From positions 37,755,340 through 37,819,339 of the forward strand of contig CM049322.1 in the NCBI GenBank assembly GCA_026874595.1: a stretch of 64,000 nucleotides of DNA, in the 5' to 3' direction. The translations under genes and the position numbers were made by a program. Every line of letters starts with the position of its first letter. Positions within the stretch are counted from its first letter, which is position 1. The notes below the pieces were generated by a model. That model was not told the DNA's origin, did not search any database, and saw only the letters and a program-made list of their open reading frames with translations. Shown here one piece after another: positions 13,099 to 25,413 of the stretch. Source of the DNA: Sipunculus nudus (taxonomy: Eukaryota; Annelida; Sipuncula; Golfingiida; Sipunculidae).

Positions 13099-14474
13099 CT
13101 TCATCAGAAAAGGTGACTAGTCGGTTTACAGTAGGGGTCCTTATTTATTTAGAACCCCAAATATCAGATATCTGTTTGTCTACCTGGATGCCTATAGTCA
13201 AATATGTAACAGGGTTATCAGGTTTTACAATCATCAAATGCTTCGGGTTTGCGGAACAAATGAAATGAAATGTAGAATACCCCATGTGTTTATGAGGATT
13301 CCCCTTCATCGATTGTTAATAGTAACGTGCTTGTATTAAATGTGAATGCATTAAAGTTAACTATAAAAATTGGACATATTTTAGCTTGATTACATTTGAT
13401 ACCATTTATGGAGATATATCTACAGATGTTCAGTAGTAAAACCTCAGAAAAAGATGCGTTACCACTAGGACTTATAGATCATTTCCCGGTGGGATTTGAA
13501 TCTCAATTAATAACATATATGTATTTCAATCATGTTTCAGAAGTTGATAAGCTTTTTATCAGTTGATAAGTTGATATCATGGTCCTTGGTCAATTTCTAC
13601 ACACACACACACATATATATATATAAAACATTGTATGATATTTCAATCATTATAAAAAGAGCTATGAAAAATATAGTATATAGATAAATGTAAAATGCAA
13701 AAAATAAAAAGGTAAATTCATTATACATATGTCAGTAGCTTAATTCAAGATGATGAAAGATCACTGAATATAACCTTCTATACACAATACAGGAATCAAC
13801 CGTATATATCTAAAACCACATGAATATGATAAAATGACTTTTGAATCAGAAGTATTTATCAAGTTAGTAAATGTTCCAGAGAAAAAAAGGCCACATCTGA
13901 GGCAGAGTGTAGGGTAAGTGATAGCTAATTCCAATGTAGAGAAACCAAATAGACACCACACCCATTCAATGAACTTTTCAGTTCAACTTTCAACACGTGA
14001 CCCACAATAACCCCACGGACCACCATTAGCAGTAAACATAGCTAGGGTGGTTGAATTACTATCAGTATTAAGTGTGATCACCGTGAATAGCGCTTAATCC
14101 GTTAAGCAAACAGCTGGTCATCACATATTGGGGGACCCTTTTAATACACTTCATATGCCACAAGAGAGGCCGCACCAGGACCGGACAATAAATTTGAATG
14201 GATTATATTTTGATCTGCTCCAGGTGCGGTCGTACAGGGGACGTTCTCAGTGTTGTACTCTCATCTGGTGTCCGCATGTGGTGCTGAACAATGCATGTAA
14301 TACAAGCAGCCATACTACACACCCGCCATTTTCATTTACCGTAAATACTTTTCAGATATCGTAGAGGCTCTTTTAAACGCCACTGTCTGCTACGTGTGAA
14401 GCTTTTATGGTAGCCATAGCTCAGTTGATACACCAACAAACACCATACACCAGTGGGGACTTTGAGCTCTTATA

Positions 14475-14560
14475 TACTGTGGTTGGCTTATTATTCGCGA
14501 GATAAATTTTTAACGATTTCCATTTTCTTTATTTCGCGAGGATTTCATTTTCGCAATCTT
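14475..14560 (+). repeat. Single-ended CGCG-family fragment
   Basis: It begins ACTGTGGTTGGCTTATTATT after TATAT, then cgcgag, and has a second tttcgcgagg block at about 14537. No matching right end was found within 500 bp, so it is a truncated or degraded copy. Confidence 0.5.
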
Positions 14561-15679
14561 ACCATGCAGTAACCTATAAATAGTATATCCATTATCACAT
14601 AGTTTTCTAAAATACGCTCTAAATCTTAAACAACGACAAAGGGTAGGAATTCTTGTCCCCTATGTTCAGATAATATGTAGATCTGATAGTATATATAGTC
14701 TATCTTTGATTTACAGTGAACATAAAATATGTGTTATTATATATGTGTTATTGTAACATCAATGTTTTGCCTTTCGACCCTAAAAATCTACATGCTTGGT
14801 CTCGTGGATAACGTATATAAAATATAATGAAGTTATATTATTGATGGCCAATCACCTGTTTTTATGAGGCTTCTTCTTGACTAAGGTATCATTTTCGCGA
14901 ATAATTTTCCTTTCTTATATTCCAAAAATTTATATAATGTTACAATGGTACGATTATTATAATCTGATGATTTTTACGTGGTCCAAAAAGAAGCATCTTT
15001 TCTTTCATATTTTGCTGATACACGTCTACTTGTCACCAAGCTCAATCCTCAGATAGATTTTCGATTGAACGCTGTGTTCGGAGTACTTTCGCGTCGTACC
15101 CCGCGCCCTTTTCAATCCCTCACAAGTTTACTTCTCCCAGTTTCTCGATACCGCTCATCTGGCTGCCATTTGATGCATACTAATGCATGTTATGTGTCGA
15201 AATTATCGTTGTACAGCAGATTTATATAATCCATATAAAAATAAATAACGTTTACCAAATTATTGTTTTACGAAACTATGGTCCCTCTGTTAACAGTTTT
15301 GAGTCGTGGGTTTTTCGTTAGGGCATAAATCCCTAAGTATAAACCATTTTCGGCCATACGTCTGGACCCATCCCTGGCTGGGATTGCCTTCATGTACACT
15401 GGACCCACAAATGAGACGCGCTGACCACCCGGCCATGAAGACGGGTTTGGTCGGAGTCACTTAGCACGTCTGGGACGACCCTGGACGGTGACCTCCCCTG
15501 TCACACACCTTTCTATATTCAGTCATGAGCATCGAACTGGTCAGTGTCCAAAGAATGCTCGGAACTTTAGAAATGTAGGTATGGGATTCTCAAGCTGAAA
15601 ACTCCTTAATTTGAAGTGCCAAAACTCCTTAATTTGAAATAAACCCAAAAGTTTTCTTTAACTAGTATTAAACCCATAA

Positions 15680-15681
<2 letters not shown>

Positions 15682-15721
<40 letters not shown>
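15682..15721. repeat. (TA)n microsatellite
   Basis: Pure TA run of about 20 units. Confidence 0.95.
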
Positions 15722-15722
<1 letters not shown>

Positions 15723-16280
15723 CATCTTTAAAACATGTCCCAATTTCGGTTAGATTATAATAATTAACTTTTTATTTTTCTGGATTTGAATTAGTGGTAA
15801 TTATTGTTAAACGGCTGACACACATTTATATTGCAGCTTCGTTTATCAAAATACGAAACTAATCGCACAACAAAGCGATCCTGTTAACTGAATATTACAA
15901 GCGCAATAATAAATGAATAATGTTACTGTTCGATTAATATCTGCAAGGATTGTATTCAATAAAATACATTAAAGATGTATCATGTACATGTCTTATTGGT
16001 GCAAACAGACGAGTTTCTTTGGACACAGAAAATGAAATATTAGTTAGAAAAAGGTTGATGGCGGTATGAGTGAATGTTGATTGTTTTCAACGTTCAAATC
16101 ACGTGAACCTGCACGTGTTTTGCCGATAACTACTTTTTAGACACCAGTTTGGGGTAAACAAGACCATAACCAGTGAACCACAGTACATTAGCCCTTTCGA
16201 ACTATGTTAGCTGTCAATTAATTAAATGTGTACAATTACTTCAACCCCTGCGTACCTGTTTGCCTGTACGTCTATACATA

Positions 16281-16330
16281 TACTATGGGTGGCTTCATAT
16301 TCGCGGGGCTAAGTTTCCACTTTTTTATTA
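16281..16330 (+). repeat. CGCG-family end fragment
   Basis: TACTATGGGTGGCTTCATAT followed by tcgcgggg matches the family terminus. No partner end was identified. Confidence 0.45.
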
Positions 16331-16629
16331 TTTTGAGAAGTTTTCTTGTTATTGGTATTGGCCTTGGAGGCCCTGGTTCGGACTTGGTCTATGTAATGCC
16401 TTTGCATGCCTCATAAATAAAAGCCAATGGAGACAACGATTCTCGGATTTTCTTGAGAGTAAGTGCCAATATTTTCTTACAAATTGAACATAAAAGGGAC
16501 CCATTCACCTAAAAGCATGTTGAATTAACACGAAAAATAGCTTCTTCCCTTTAAAATAAATTTTTACCTGCCAAAGTATTGCCCTAACACTGTTTGCATA
16601 CTCCTGTAAACGAGTATTTAAAACAGTGG

Positions 16630-16863
16630 ACCGGGCGCGATCACACCTGACAACATAAACACAGCGGGTGTATCGCCCGGCCACAACATGTGTCAATCAG
16701 GAGATGCCCTGACTGACTTGGTCCAAAAATGTAATATATGTTCCCGCAGGCTAAACATTGAGTGTTTCGACTCACAGTCGGAACTCAGGTCACGCGGTCT
16801 TATTATGGTAAACAGACACACGTGGACTGTGTTTACCAACACGCAGAGCCATAATAAGGTCTT
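16630..16863. repeat. Pair of imperfect hairpins
   Basis: The first palindrome pairs ccgggcgcgatcacacc (about 16630) with gggtgtatcgcccgg (about 16667-16681). The second pairs cttattatgg (about 16799) with ccataataag (about 16849), with inner arms taaaca and tgttta. They may be arms of one decayed foldback element. Confidence 0.45.
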
Positions 16864-17253
16864 AAACAGCCGTATGCGAGGTACTGAGACTGTTTTCTTA
16901 CATATTGAACATTAAGTTATAATATATGTCCCAACTGAGACAACACAACTGTATTATATATAATATGTAGGGTTTGTTGCTTGGTACCTTTACAATGGCA
17001 GCTTTACATTGAACACTCTTTTAACTATCTATATTTCGTGTAACTTAAATCATTCGGAACAATCCGTTACTTGGAGCAATTCTTCAGATATTTCAAAATC
17101 GTAGGTCATTGTGGATCGAGTATGCTAGGTCGTAACCTACTGTAAACTGATTATTGTTATTGTTATTATTATTATTATCTTAATTTTTACTCTTATTTTA
17201 TCACTGTTATCATATTTGGCATACTGAACTATACACAATGTAAAATGTGTAAG

Positions 17254-17256
<3 letters not shown>

Positions 17257-17306
<50 letters not shown>
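17257..17306. repeat. (GA)n microsatellite
   Basis: Pure GA run of about 25 units. Confidence 0.95.
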
Positions 17307-17308
<2 letters not shown>

Positions 17309-17770
17309 CCATGCTTATCTTCATCAATTCAAGTGAGAAATAAACTATTTTTTAAATAATGTAAGTTTTAAATAAATCATTATAACTATGAGCAAAACGG
17401 TCAGACAAATTATCTACTCCATAATTAGCCGCTAACGACAGGTTGTAATCAAGATATTGCTTCTAAGGTATCAGAATGAAAACATTGATCTTTTCATGTT
17501 TTTGGAGCCATGGTTTCCCGGCCGTTTGGCGGAGCAGCCCGGCCATTAATAAATTATTAACATAATTGCAGGTATTGCCAGGTATATCCTTCAAACGCTG
17601 TTTGACATGGCACGCTTTGCTATCACAATAATGATTGCATGGGGAAAATCGATACGTCATCATCGTCTATGGCTTTAGCCTGCCCTATACATGTATGAAC
17701 GAAAATGTATCCTCCTTTGAACTGGATCATATAAATTTCTGCTTGATAGCCAGGCAGTGACAGATCATAA

Positions 17771-18226
17771 GTCTGTAATAGAACTTAGGTAATACCAGCT
17801 CATATATCTTCCTCAAATCTAAGATAATACCATCTAAATTATTCTGTAACATAACAGAGATAATACCAGCTCAATTTATCTTTAACAGAACATAGATAAT
17901 ACCAGCTTAACTTATCTTTAACAGATCATAGATAATACCATCTCAATATCTGTAACATAACACAGATGATACCAGCTCAATTTAATTTTAAAAGAGCATA
18001 GATAATACCAGCTCAGTTTATCCTAAACAGAAAAAGATAACACCAGCTCAATTTATCTCCAATAGAACATATACCACTTCAATATATCTTTTAAAGAAAC
18101 TAGATGATATCAACGCAATTAATCTGTAACAAAAAACAAGTAATACCAGCTCAATTTAATCTTAATAGAAGACAGTTTACACTTGCGCAATTTTATTTTA
18201 AACAGAACACAGGTCATACTTGCACA
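17771..18226 (+). repeat. Minisatellite, unit about 36 bp, roughly 12-13 diverged copies
   Basis: Each unit carries 'agataataccagctcaattt' followed by 'atctttaacagaacat', with substitutions and small indels. Copies start about every 34-38 bp. Units are contiguous with no unique spacers, so this is a plain tandem array. Later units are more degraded. Confidence 0.8.
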
Positions 18227-18479
18227 TTGTACCTTTTTATCTCTTTTATCTAGCCTTTTCTCGCGTTGTATATATTGCTCGCATCATACGACTCGCCAAG
18301 TCTAATTTGATTAGTTTGAATATTTCTCAGTAGATGGCAGCAAGGTGTCTTAATGAGGCCTGTTTCTTCCAGATACACAAGGTCATCATTTAGTCACGTC
18401 TATCGCGGAATGGTTTCGTATTTCTAAAGAGTTATGGCCTTAATGAATAAAGTTTTCCTTTTTTCGGCAAATGCGTCCA

Positions 18480-18720
18480 TTATAACATTCATACACACCG
18501 TCTTCTAAGGCTCAGGGATATTGCAAGTTCGAGTCTCAACCGAGGGGGTGAGAATTTTCACTATAGGCTTTCATCCAGGGTGCGCCTTTCGGGGTTTCTT
18601 GGTGGTATGACCCATCAATGATAACACAGGGCCCACAGGTGCATTAGTCACCGTATCTGGTTAACACCATGCAGGATATAAAATGAGCGGTAGCAAGTGA
18701 TTCTGCCCTGTCACGTGGTC
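18480..18720 (+). repeat. Possible SINE fragment
   Basis: A B-box-like GCAAGTTCGAGTCTC at about 18521 is followed by a less AT-rich stretch (ggtgcgcctttcggggttt). There is no second copy in the window and no A-box, so support is weak. Confidence 0.25.
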
Positions 18721-20075
18721 AGACCGGAATGGAAACCTGCGGATGTAAATATACTTTGTTAAGCTAGCATTATCAATGGAGGCGGTTACCTCTCACAAAA
18801 ATATTTAAAAATATTCATAGATAGTAATTCTTCATTAGAATTCTGTCTCAATTTTATGAAATTGACCTTACATTAGCCTGTTTTAGTTTTTATTCTGCGA
18901 TTGACTGCTTTTCCTTTCGCGATGAAAAATGACATCACATTATTTTGATTTGCTCTTATTACCCTCTTCTCAGAGAAAAAGTGTACGTATGCGTGTATGA
19001 ATTCCTGAAAGTATGCAAGTATATACAAATTTATGTCCAGACGGACCTGTGATTAAAAATGTCATGTCTGGCTTTATGATCTCAGTCCTTGTCGATGATA
19101 ATCTGGTTTGGCAATACCGCTTCTTGAACTCACTTGTTGAATATTAAATTGTAGTTCACTCTTTACTCAACAGCTGGCAGCAGGTCGAGGGTCTCCATTT
19201 TCTGTCATGTTTTCTTGTTAAACTGTTGATGGGTCCCTTGAGTTATTATAAGACCCCCCAACCACACACACACTCCCATCCCTATTGGACAAGAGCCATC
19301 TCCCCTTTTTGGTACAGCAACATAATATTCCAAATACTTGGGTTATATTTGAAACCTAAATGTTGTAGTCCTGTTTGTAAGACTTTCGAAGGAACCTTAA
19401 AGACCGTTGAATAAACGGCCGAAATGTCAGGTTATTTCCTAGTCCAGTATATAAAACGTCTTAAATCAAGTCTTAAATCAAGTCTGTTTATATAACATTA
19501 TTTTAGACTAAACTCCATGCGTAAGCTGAAAACCCATCAGCAAAATTATGAGGTTAGTGATTTGTACAGGGCTCTTAACTGAAGCCCAAACAGGACACAA
19601 ATCAATTAATTAAAACTACCCCTTTAAGGCTTAATGAAACATGCCATCATGATCCGTATTTAATGGACAATGCCAATTACAGGAATATGGCTTGAGTTTG
19701 TTAAGAAAGGAGTGAAAAAGTGACAGGGAAAGATTCCATTTATTATTAGTCTTTCATGTAAATACACAGTTTTTCAATAATGAACTCTACTCGTAAAATG
19801 AAGGCTTGATGAAAGCGCATGAGCGCTCGGTCTGTTGCCATGGAGACTAGGCAAGATCCCTGTAATGTCGTAGAATCAATGACAGATGACATTTTTTTAT
19901 CATTTTTTTACGACATGCTCGTGCCATGGAGAAACTACGTAATTGATGTCTTGTCATATTAAGACTATGACCTCAGGTAACTGAAAACAATAGCTATGAA
20001 TGTCTATTGTTGTTGAGTTAATGCTTTGAATCATGCCGCGTAGATGAGTCATTAGAGTGGCACATACTAATGTAT

Positions 20076-20117
<42 letters not shown>

Positions 20118-20454
20118 GTGTTTATGTGTGTGTGTTTTGACCGATAGACATATAATTAAAGAAACTACTTAATCACTTATTGTGACTGAATACATGTTTG
20201 TATGAATGTTTGTAGAGCGAAGAATTAGAAAGTGCTAAATCAACAGATGACGTTCTGACCATGTAGGTATGTCGTACTAGCTACAGATTTGTCACGTCCA
20301 TATCGTTCTTTCTCATCCTTATATTATTATGAATACATCGAGATTGATATAAATTCAGTTGCTTTAACACCACTATAGTTAAACTAAGAAACGTCTTAAT
20401 CAGAGGCAGTCCGTGTATGTGAAGGGACAGGTTTAACTCCAACTGAATTTATCT
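18721..20454. other. Stretch without recognised features
   Basis: Apart from the TA array at 20081-20113 I see no gene, element ends or tandem repeats here. Confidence 0.5.
20081..20113. repeat. (TA)n microsatellite
   Basis: Pure TA run of about 16 units followed by a TG-rich stretch. Confidence 0.93.
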
Positions 20455-21209
20455 ATGTATAGCTCAAATAAAAAAAACTACTTATTAGCTGTCCTTGAAT
20501 CCTTCTATCCTTTTGTGCATTCGGCTGCGATGTTCCATAATGAAATCCACTCTCTTTTACAAAAGTATCCCCTCTGATGTCATTATCAGTCATCATAATT
20601 ATAAAATTATTTAAACGTCTAGTGATAAAGATAACTGCGTAATAAATAAATCTTCCATCCGATCTGCCAATAGAAAATGGCTGATGATAGAATAACATTT
20701 GATGAATCATGCAATGAGTTCTATCTCTTTTTGGTTAGGCAAACCTTCTGGGAAACATATTTCCACCATATAAATTACATAATAACACTTTGTATGTAAT
20801 GGACCTACAACCTGGGAATTCATATATACTATGAAAGGAGGCTTTGTACTTCCCTTGCAATCTGATAGAGTGGTATTATTATCCTATAATTTACATCATT
20901 TCCTTGGAGTTAATGTGCCTCAAAATGTTACAGGCATTTGATACAATGTTTTGATAAGTCAGATACAAGATCCAAAGTTGCGTTATCAATCGGCACAACA
21001 TTTTTTTTTTGTCCCCGGTAGTTGTCGTAATCTTTCTTGATGAACTGATGTAATACATCAATATATCTTGATGCGTATCCAGGGGCTACCACAGGAAGCC
21101 ATTTTCCATCCGAATTTACATGTGATAGTGAGGGAAAACTTTCCAGACACTCAATATAATCCAAGAAAATTACAGTATGAAAATCATTATTACTACATGG
21201 AAATATCAG
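20455..21209 (-). pseudogene. Decayed coding relic, unidentified
   Basis: Read on the minus strand from about 21209, a protein-like frame includes LDYIECLESFPSLSHV, GKWLPVVAPGYASRYIDV and IDNATLDLVSDLSK, ending at a stop at 20930-20928. After a frame change and stops, another protein-like stretch (about 20876-20709) includes TLSDCKGSTKPPFIVY and YVIYMVEICFPEGLPNQ. A third, in yet another frame, runs to about 20456 (DNDIRGDTFVKESGFHYG). No splice sites cleanly join the pieces. The pattern fits an intronless sequence broken by frameshifts and stops: a retro-pseudogene or the relic of a mobile-element gene. Family not recognised. Confidence 0.35.
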
Positions 21210-21456
21210 TCATTTTTTTAATTTACATTAAAGTTTCATTACTTTACATTTTCATCTGGTGGTAACAACTTATACATAGAAATATATCTGTATCAGTAAC
21301 GTTTCTTCTCAAATTTTCAAACGATAACTAAGAATCTGAAGATGATGAATCATGCACCCCAAACAAATGATTAAAAAGTGAACTTTTCTCTTGTTTTGAG
21401 TCTTCAAATGTTAAAAGGATGTTGAAGTTCTAGGCTGTTTCTACTATCTTCTATCT

Positions 21457-21458
<2 letters not shown>

Positions 21459-21525
<67 letters not shown>

Positions 21526-21535
21526 GTATATATAC
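21459..21535. repeat. (TA)n microsatellite, interrupted
   Basis: TA run of about 26 units, then ttta and gta interruptions. Confidence 0.93.
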
Positions 21536-22129
21536 AGAAGTTTGTGTCAATTAATGATCAAAACGTATATTTGGGAAAACCATAAGATAAAGTGAACAAC
21601 AGACAGGGGTCATCCCGCTGTGGTCACATTATTCGTTCTAACTATTTGAAACGTCCAGAACATGAAGTCGTTTACGCAAACGTGTGCGGCTGTCAGGGCA
21701 CTGGCAGTTGGCCAAATTCATCCGACCAATAAGAGCAAGATGTCACCGGTTTTTAGTATTGCGGACGCTAGGATAGAATATTTTCAATGCGTGTGTCGGT
21801 AAACTTGTTGGTCAACTATTTTTCTTGGGCCTGAATAACCGAAACTGATTTTTCCTTCTGGTAATTTCCCATATATTTCATTTTGGATACATAATATACA
21901 TTCTATTGGATATATTGAGAAACACATGAATACATTGCTATGAAACTTTTTCTGTGATTGGACTTGTACGTAAAAACATAGGGAAAATCTTTAAATATAT
22001 GCCTATGAACATGAAACAAAAATGACGTCGCTTCTAAAAGGTAACCATTCGCCAAAATTTTGAAAAAGAATTTATGTGATCTCTGGCTTTCTTTGTGTAT
22101 AAAAATGATCTAAGGGTAATTTTGGTTAC

Positions 22130-22445
22130 AAAAAGTTCTTATAATGCCTTTGTGAAGAATGTATGAACTTGTTTATCATGAACATGTTTATACACATAGC
22201 AATGTTGACAAACGGAAAAAAACATGTAACTTAAGGTAGTATGTAGCATATATGCGGAGGAAGAAAGGTCACTTGTTACAAAACCTGTTACCTTTTTTTG
22301 AATTTGTTTTGCTTATTTTGGCGGACCCCCAAATATTATAAACACGTTGATATAAATAAACAACAAACGGTGTGCGGTGATATCCACGTTTTCTGGCCTA
22401 CTTTTATAAAAACTCCACGAGATAACCTATAGTTTATAACTAACT
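22130..22445 (+). repeat. Dispersed repeat R2, tandem copy 1
   Basis: Blocks include 'cttgtttatcatgaacatg', 'gttgacaaacggaaaaaaac', 'acccccaaatattataaaca', 'cgttgatataaataaacaac' and 'tgtgcggtgatatcc', then 'gagataacctatagtttat'. The same series repeats about 560 bp downstream. Confidence 0.5.
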
Positions 22446-22499
22446 GCATGATTCATTAAATGTTATTTTGTGTTCAGATAGAGGATTGGGCCGCTTATA

Positions 22500-22550
22500 T
22501 ATTTAACGTGGTGGGCTTCACATTCGCAAGGTTCAGATTATCAGTGTTTA
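22500..22550 (+). repeat. CGCG-family end fragment (diverged)
   Basis: It reads tttaacgtggtgggcttcac followed by attcgcaagg, a weaker match to the same terminus. A further weak match is at about 35148 (gacgggattttacattcgcg), in intron 1 of gene A. Confidence 0.35.
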
Positions 22551-22664
22551 AAGTCAAATATTAATCCGCCTTTTCTATGTGATTCTTTGTCATTTCATGT
22601 GACGATTCGCTCGCTCTGCGTACATTCAAATAAAGTATATTTATTTCCTATAAAGAAAAAAGAA

Positions 22665-23010
22665 AACTCATAACACCTCTGTGACGTATGTACGAGCTTG
22701 ATTATCTAGAATATGTTAGGAAACATAGTTCATACAAAAACTTGACAGACAGAAGAAAACATTTAATCTTAGGTGGCAGCTTACACATCTGCGAAAGCTG
22801 AAAGGTGACTAAGTGCATATACCTTTCGCATAGGTCTGGTTCGTCTGACTTGCCGCCAGATGTCCTTGTTGCATGTGGATTATTATGGCGCCCCAAAATG
22901 TTATAAACACGTGGATTTAAACGAAAGAAACAGCCTATGTGCGGTGGGATCTGAGTTTTCTAGTACCATTTTTACCAAAAATTCAAGGTATTATCTTTAG
23001 TTAATAGACG
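22665..23010 (+). repeat. Dispersed repeat R2, tandem copy 2
   Basis: It shares the block order of the preceding copy: 'gagcttgattatctagaat', 'cttgacagacagaagaaaac', 'gccccaaaatgttataaac', 'acgtggatttaaacgaaag', 'tgtgcggtgggatctg', 'gtattatctttagttaatag'. The two copies together form a diverged direct tandem duplication. Confidence 0.5.
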
Positions 23011-23154
23011 GTTCTATCAGGAATTTAAAACTTAGACGAACAAAAAAAAAAAAATTAAAAAAACCCACAAAACACAGAATTTGAAACAAGGCCTCCCACT
23101 AACGCATTTATTTAAGTTGTTCCTACTTCCATCACTTCACTGAGGTATTACCTT

Positions 23155-23157
<3 letters not shown>

Positions 23158-23201
<44 letters not shown>
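23158..23201. repeat. (TA)n microsatellite
   Basis: Pure TA run of about 21 units grading into gtgtatgtgt. Confidence 0.94.
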
Positions 23202-23204
<3 letters not shown>

Positions 23205-23792
23205 ATGTGTTCTAGAGTACAACAGACAAACGAGCAGTGATACTATTATTTGTACCTGGCCAGTGATTACCCACATTTTGACCCAAAGGTCAGGTGATTA
23301 AATTCTCGCGAGAGCGAGAGTAACCAAACAGCTCACTTCAATTAGTGTCCAGACGGGGCAATAAAATAGCGAGCCATTTGAATGATTATCAAATCGTAAT
23401 TACCGCATCGATCGTATAAACATGGATTACTGTCAAGTATCACTAACCATGGCAACACACCAAACAAAGCGGCTCAATAACAATAACAGGCCATCGGGTG
23501 CACTCAAATCAAAGCAGAAATAGACCCATCCTTTGAGTGTGGGTGTGTTGTGAAGAATGGGCCACACTGAACCTATAAATTTATAATACATATGGGATAG
23601 GCAGTGGCTCGGAAAAAAAAATCACCAATGGCAGTTGCGTAAGATTAATCATATAAATTACCCACGTGTTTAAGCCAACAACGGAAGGTGTGGTATCATT
23701 TTTTTTAAGTTAAATTATCATGGCAATTTTTTTTATCTATGTTGTTAAAAGATTAACAGAACGTGAAAGGAAATGAGTAAATTAGGGTGTGT

Positions 23793-23798
<6 letters not shown>

Positions 23799-23850
<52 letters not shown>

Positions 23851-24007
23851 TTTGGGTTATATCAGGCCTCAGAAGTGAATATGTCACAAAGCCAATGATT
23901 CAGTATATCATTCGCTGTCTGTGCTGTTCTTAAATAATAGATCAACAACGGTCAGTCACCATAATACCAGGGGACCACAATAAATAAATAAATAAATAAA
24001 TAAATAA

Positions 24008-24079
<72 letters not shown>
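23799..24079. repeat. Two (TA)n arrays and a (TAAA)n array
   Basis: TA run at 23799-23845, unique sequence, then (TAAA)n at 23981-24009 passing directly into a TA run to 24079. A (TAAA)n start could be the tail scar of a minus-strand retroposon, but no body was recognised. Confidence 0.9.
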
Positions 24080-24082
<3 letters not shown>

Positions 24083-24239
24083 GTAGTCACTGAACTATAT
24101 CCATCAAATTACTGTTATAATATGCATAACGAACTTTAACAATTATTAAGAAGAGAGTAAAATGAAGGCGAATATTTCTTACGAGATATATTAAGCTTAG
24201 AAACATCAGTGTGTTCATCCTAGCAAATCCGTTGAATAT

Positions 24240-24565
24240 CCAGGCAGCAGTTGACATGTATTATCCTGAACCAGCGGAGCATGTAATACAGATAGAGGCC
24301 AGGCATAACGTGTGCTGGCGGAGGACTGACTTCTGGGAGCACTGAGTCAGTGTTTATTCTATTGAGCGGTCACACTGTCCAGGTGTCTGACCACAGGTCA
24401 CACAGTCCGTTACATGGAATTCCCGACTGTTGCGTGATTCACTGAATACACCTATGAGAGATATATGCGATGCGGGGGAACTTACGTACACCGTATACGT
24501 ATCAGCACTCCCGCGCCAGACATACCATAAACCTTAATTGACGTAGAGCTGACGTGTAATTAAAG
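24240..24565 (+). promoter_or_regulatory. Candidate 5' UTR exon / promoter region of gene A
   Basis: Gene A's ATG sits directly after a splice acceptor, so a non-coding exon must lie upstream. This segment is the least AT-rich stretch in the preceding 7 kb, is free of simple repeats, and ends in AAAG followed by GTAAGA, a good donor at 24566. No long frame is open. The assignment is inference only; the start coordinate is arbitrary. Confidence 0.25.
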
Positions 24566-25413
24566 GTAAGAAATGGAGATTACGGTAAAATTGTTGTCGG
24601 TAATATAATATGTGTTTAAATCAGCCCGTTGTCAGTGATTTAGTGTATTCAGAGTCCAGGTACACAAGGAATTCAATATTATGATGTATATGTAATATAT
24701 TTAGTATTTATTTACATATAGGTACAAATGTGTTGTAGTACATGAATAACACTTCGAGTAAATACTTTAACACCGCTATACATATACATACACAAAAACA
24801 TTTATAAATATAGATACACACATACATACACACACATATATATAAAAACATATACATATAACTCTCCTAATATTAATTTCATTCTTATTTTTTTTCCGTC
24901 GGTTTCCCCCCAGTTATGTCTTTTGCTAGAAGTCACCTATTAACCAAGGTTAAATTAATAGTATAATATAACACATTGTAACATATAACACATAATAAAC
25001 TTTAATTAAATTCCTCACGATATAATATTAAATAATTCGAATAGCACACTTTTTAAAAAATCAAAACAAATAAAAAATCAGAACATAGCCTCATGCAGTT
25101 ATAAGTTAAAAGTCGTGACTGCAAACTAGTTCTAACAGACAGTTAGCCAGCGCTCATGCACTTAACTGCCCTTTTACGGAGGTTTTATTAGTTGTCAGCT
25201 GGGTCGGCCATCCGGAAAAAAACAACAAACAAGAAAGTGTTTAATTAGACTAAAGGTATTTGGTTAAAAATGATAAACAGTCTTATTTTTAAATCAATTT
25301 CAGTCGCTCTCAAGAATAAATTAAACTTTTGACTCAGTTAAAACTTTGGCCCTAATCACATGCAGCAGATTAACCGGCATATGTAAATATAAATACTGTG
25401 AGAGAGAATAAAC

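Larger units (their letters stand above)
10646..17770. other. Gene-poor stretch
   Basis: Simple repeats (12208, 13033, 15682, 17257), CGCG-family fragments (14475, 16281) and the hairpin pair at 16630-16863. Between 11470 and 11690 two related blocks ('aaaatccacgcatatttgat' / 'aaaatccatgaatatttaat') hint at an old tandem duplication. Nothing coding was recognised. Confidence 0.5.

Noticed and set aside
15360-15500. Minus-strand tRNA-Ser-like A-box (GGCCGGGTGGTCAGCG)
   Set aside because: No B-box at the right distance and no cloverleaf.
17771-18226. CRISPR-like regular repeat spacing
   Set aside because: Units are contiguous and diverged, without unique spacers, in animal DNA; a minisatellite.
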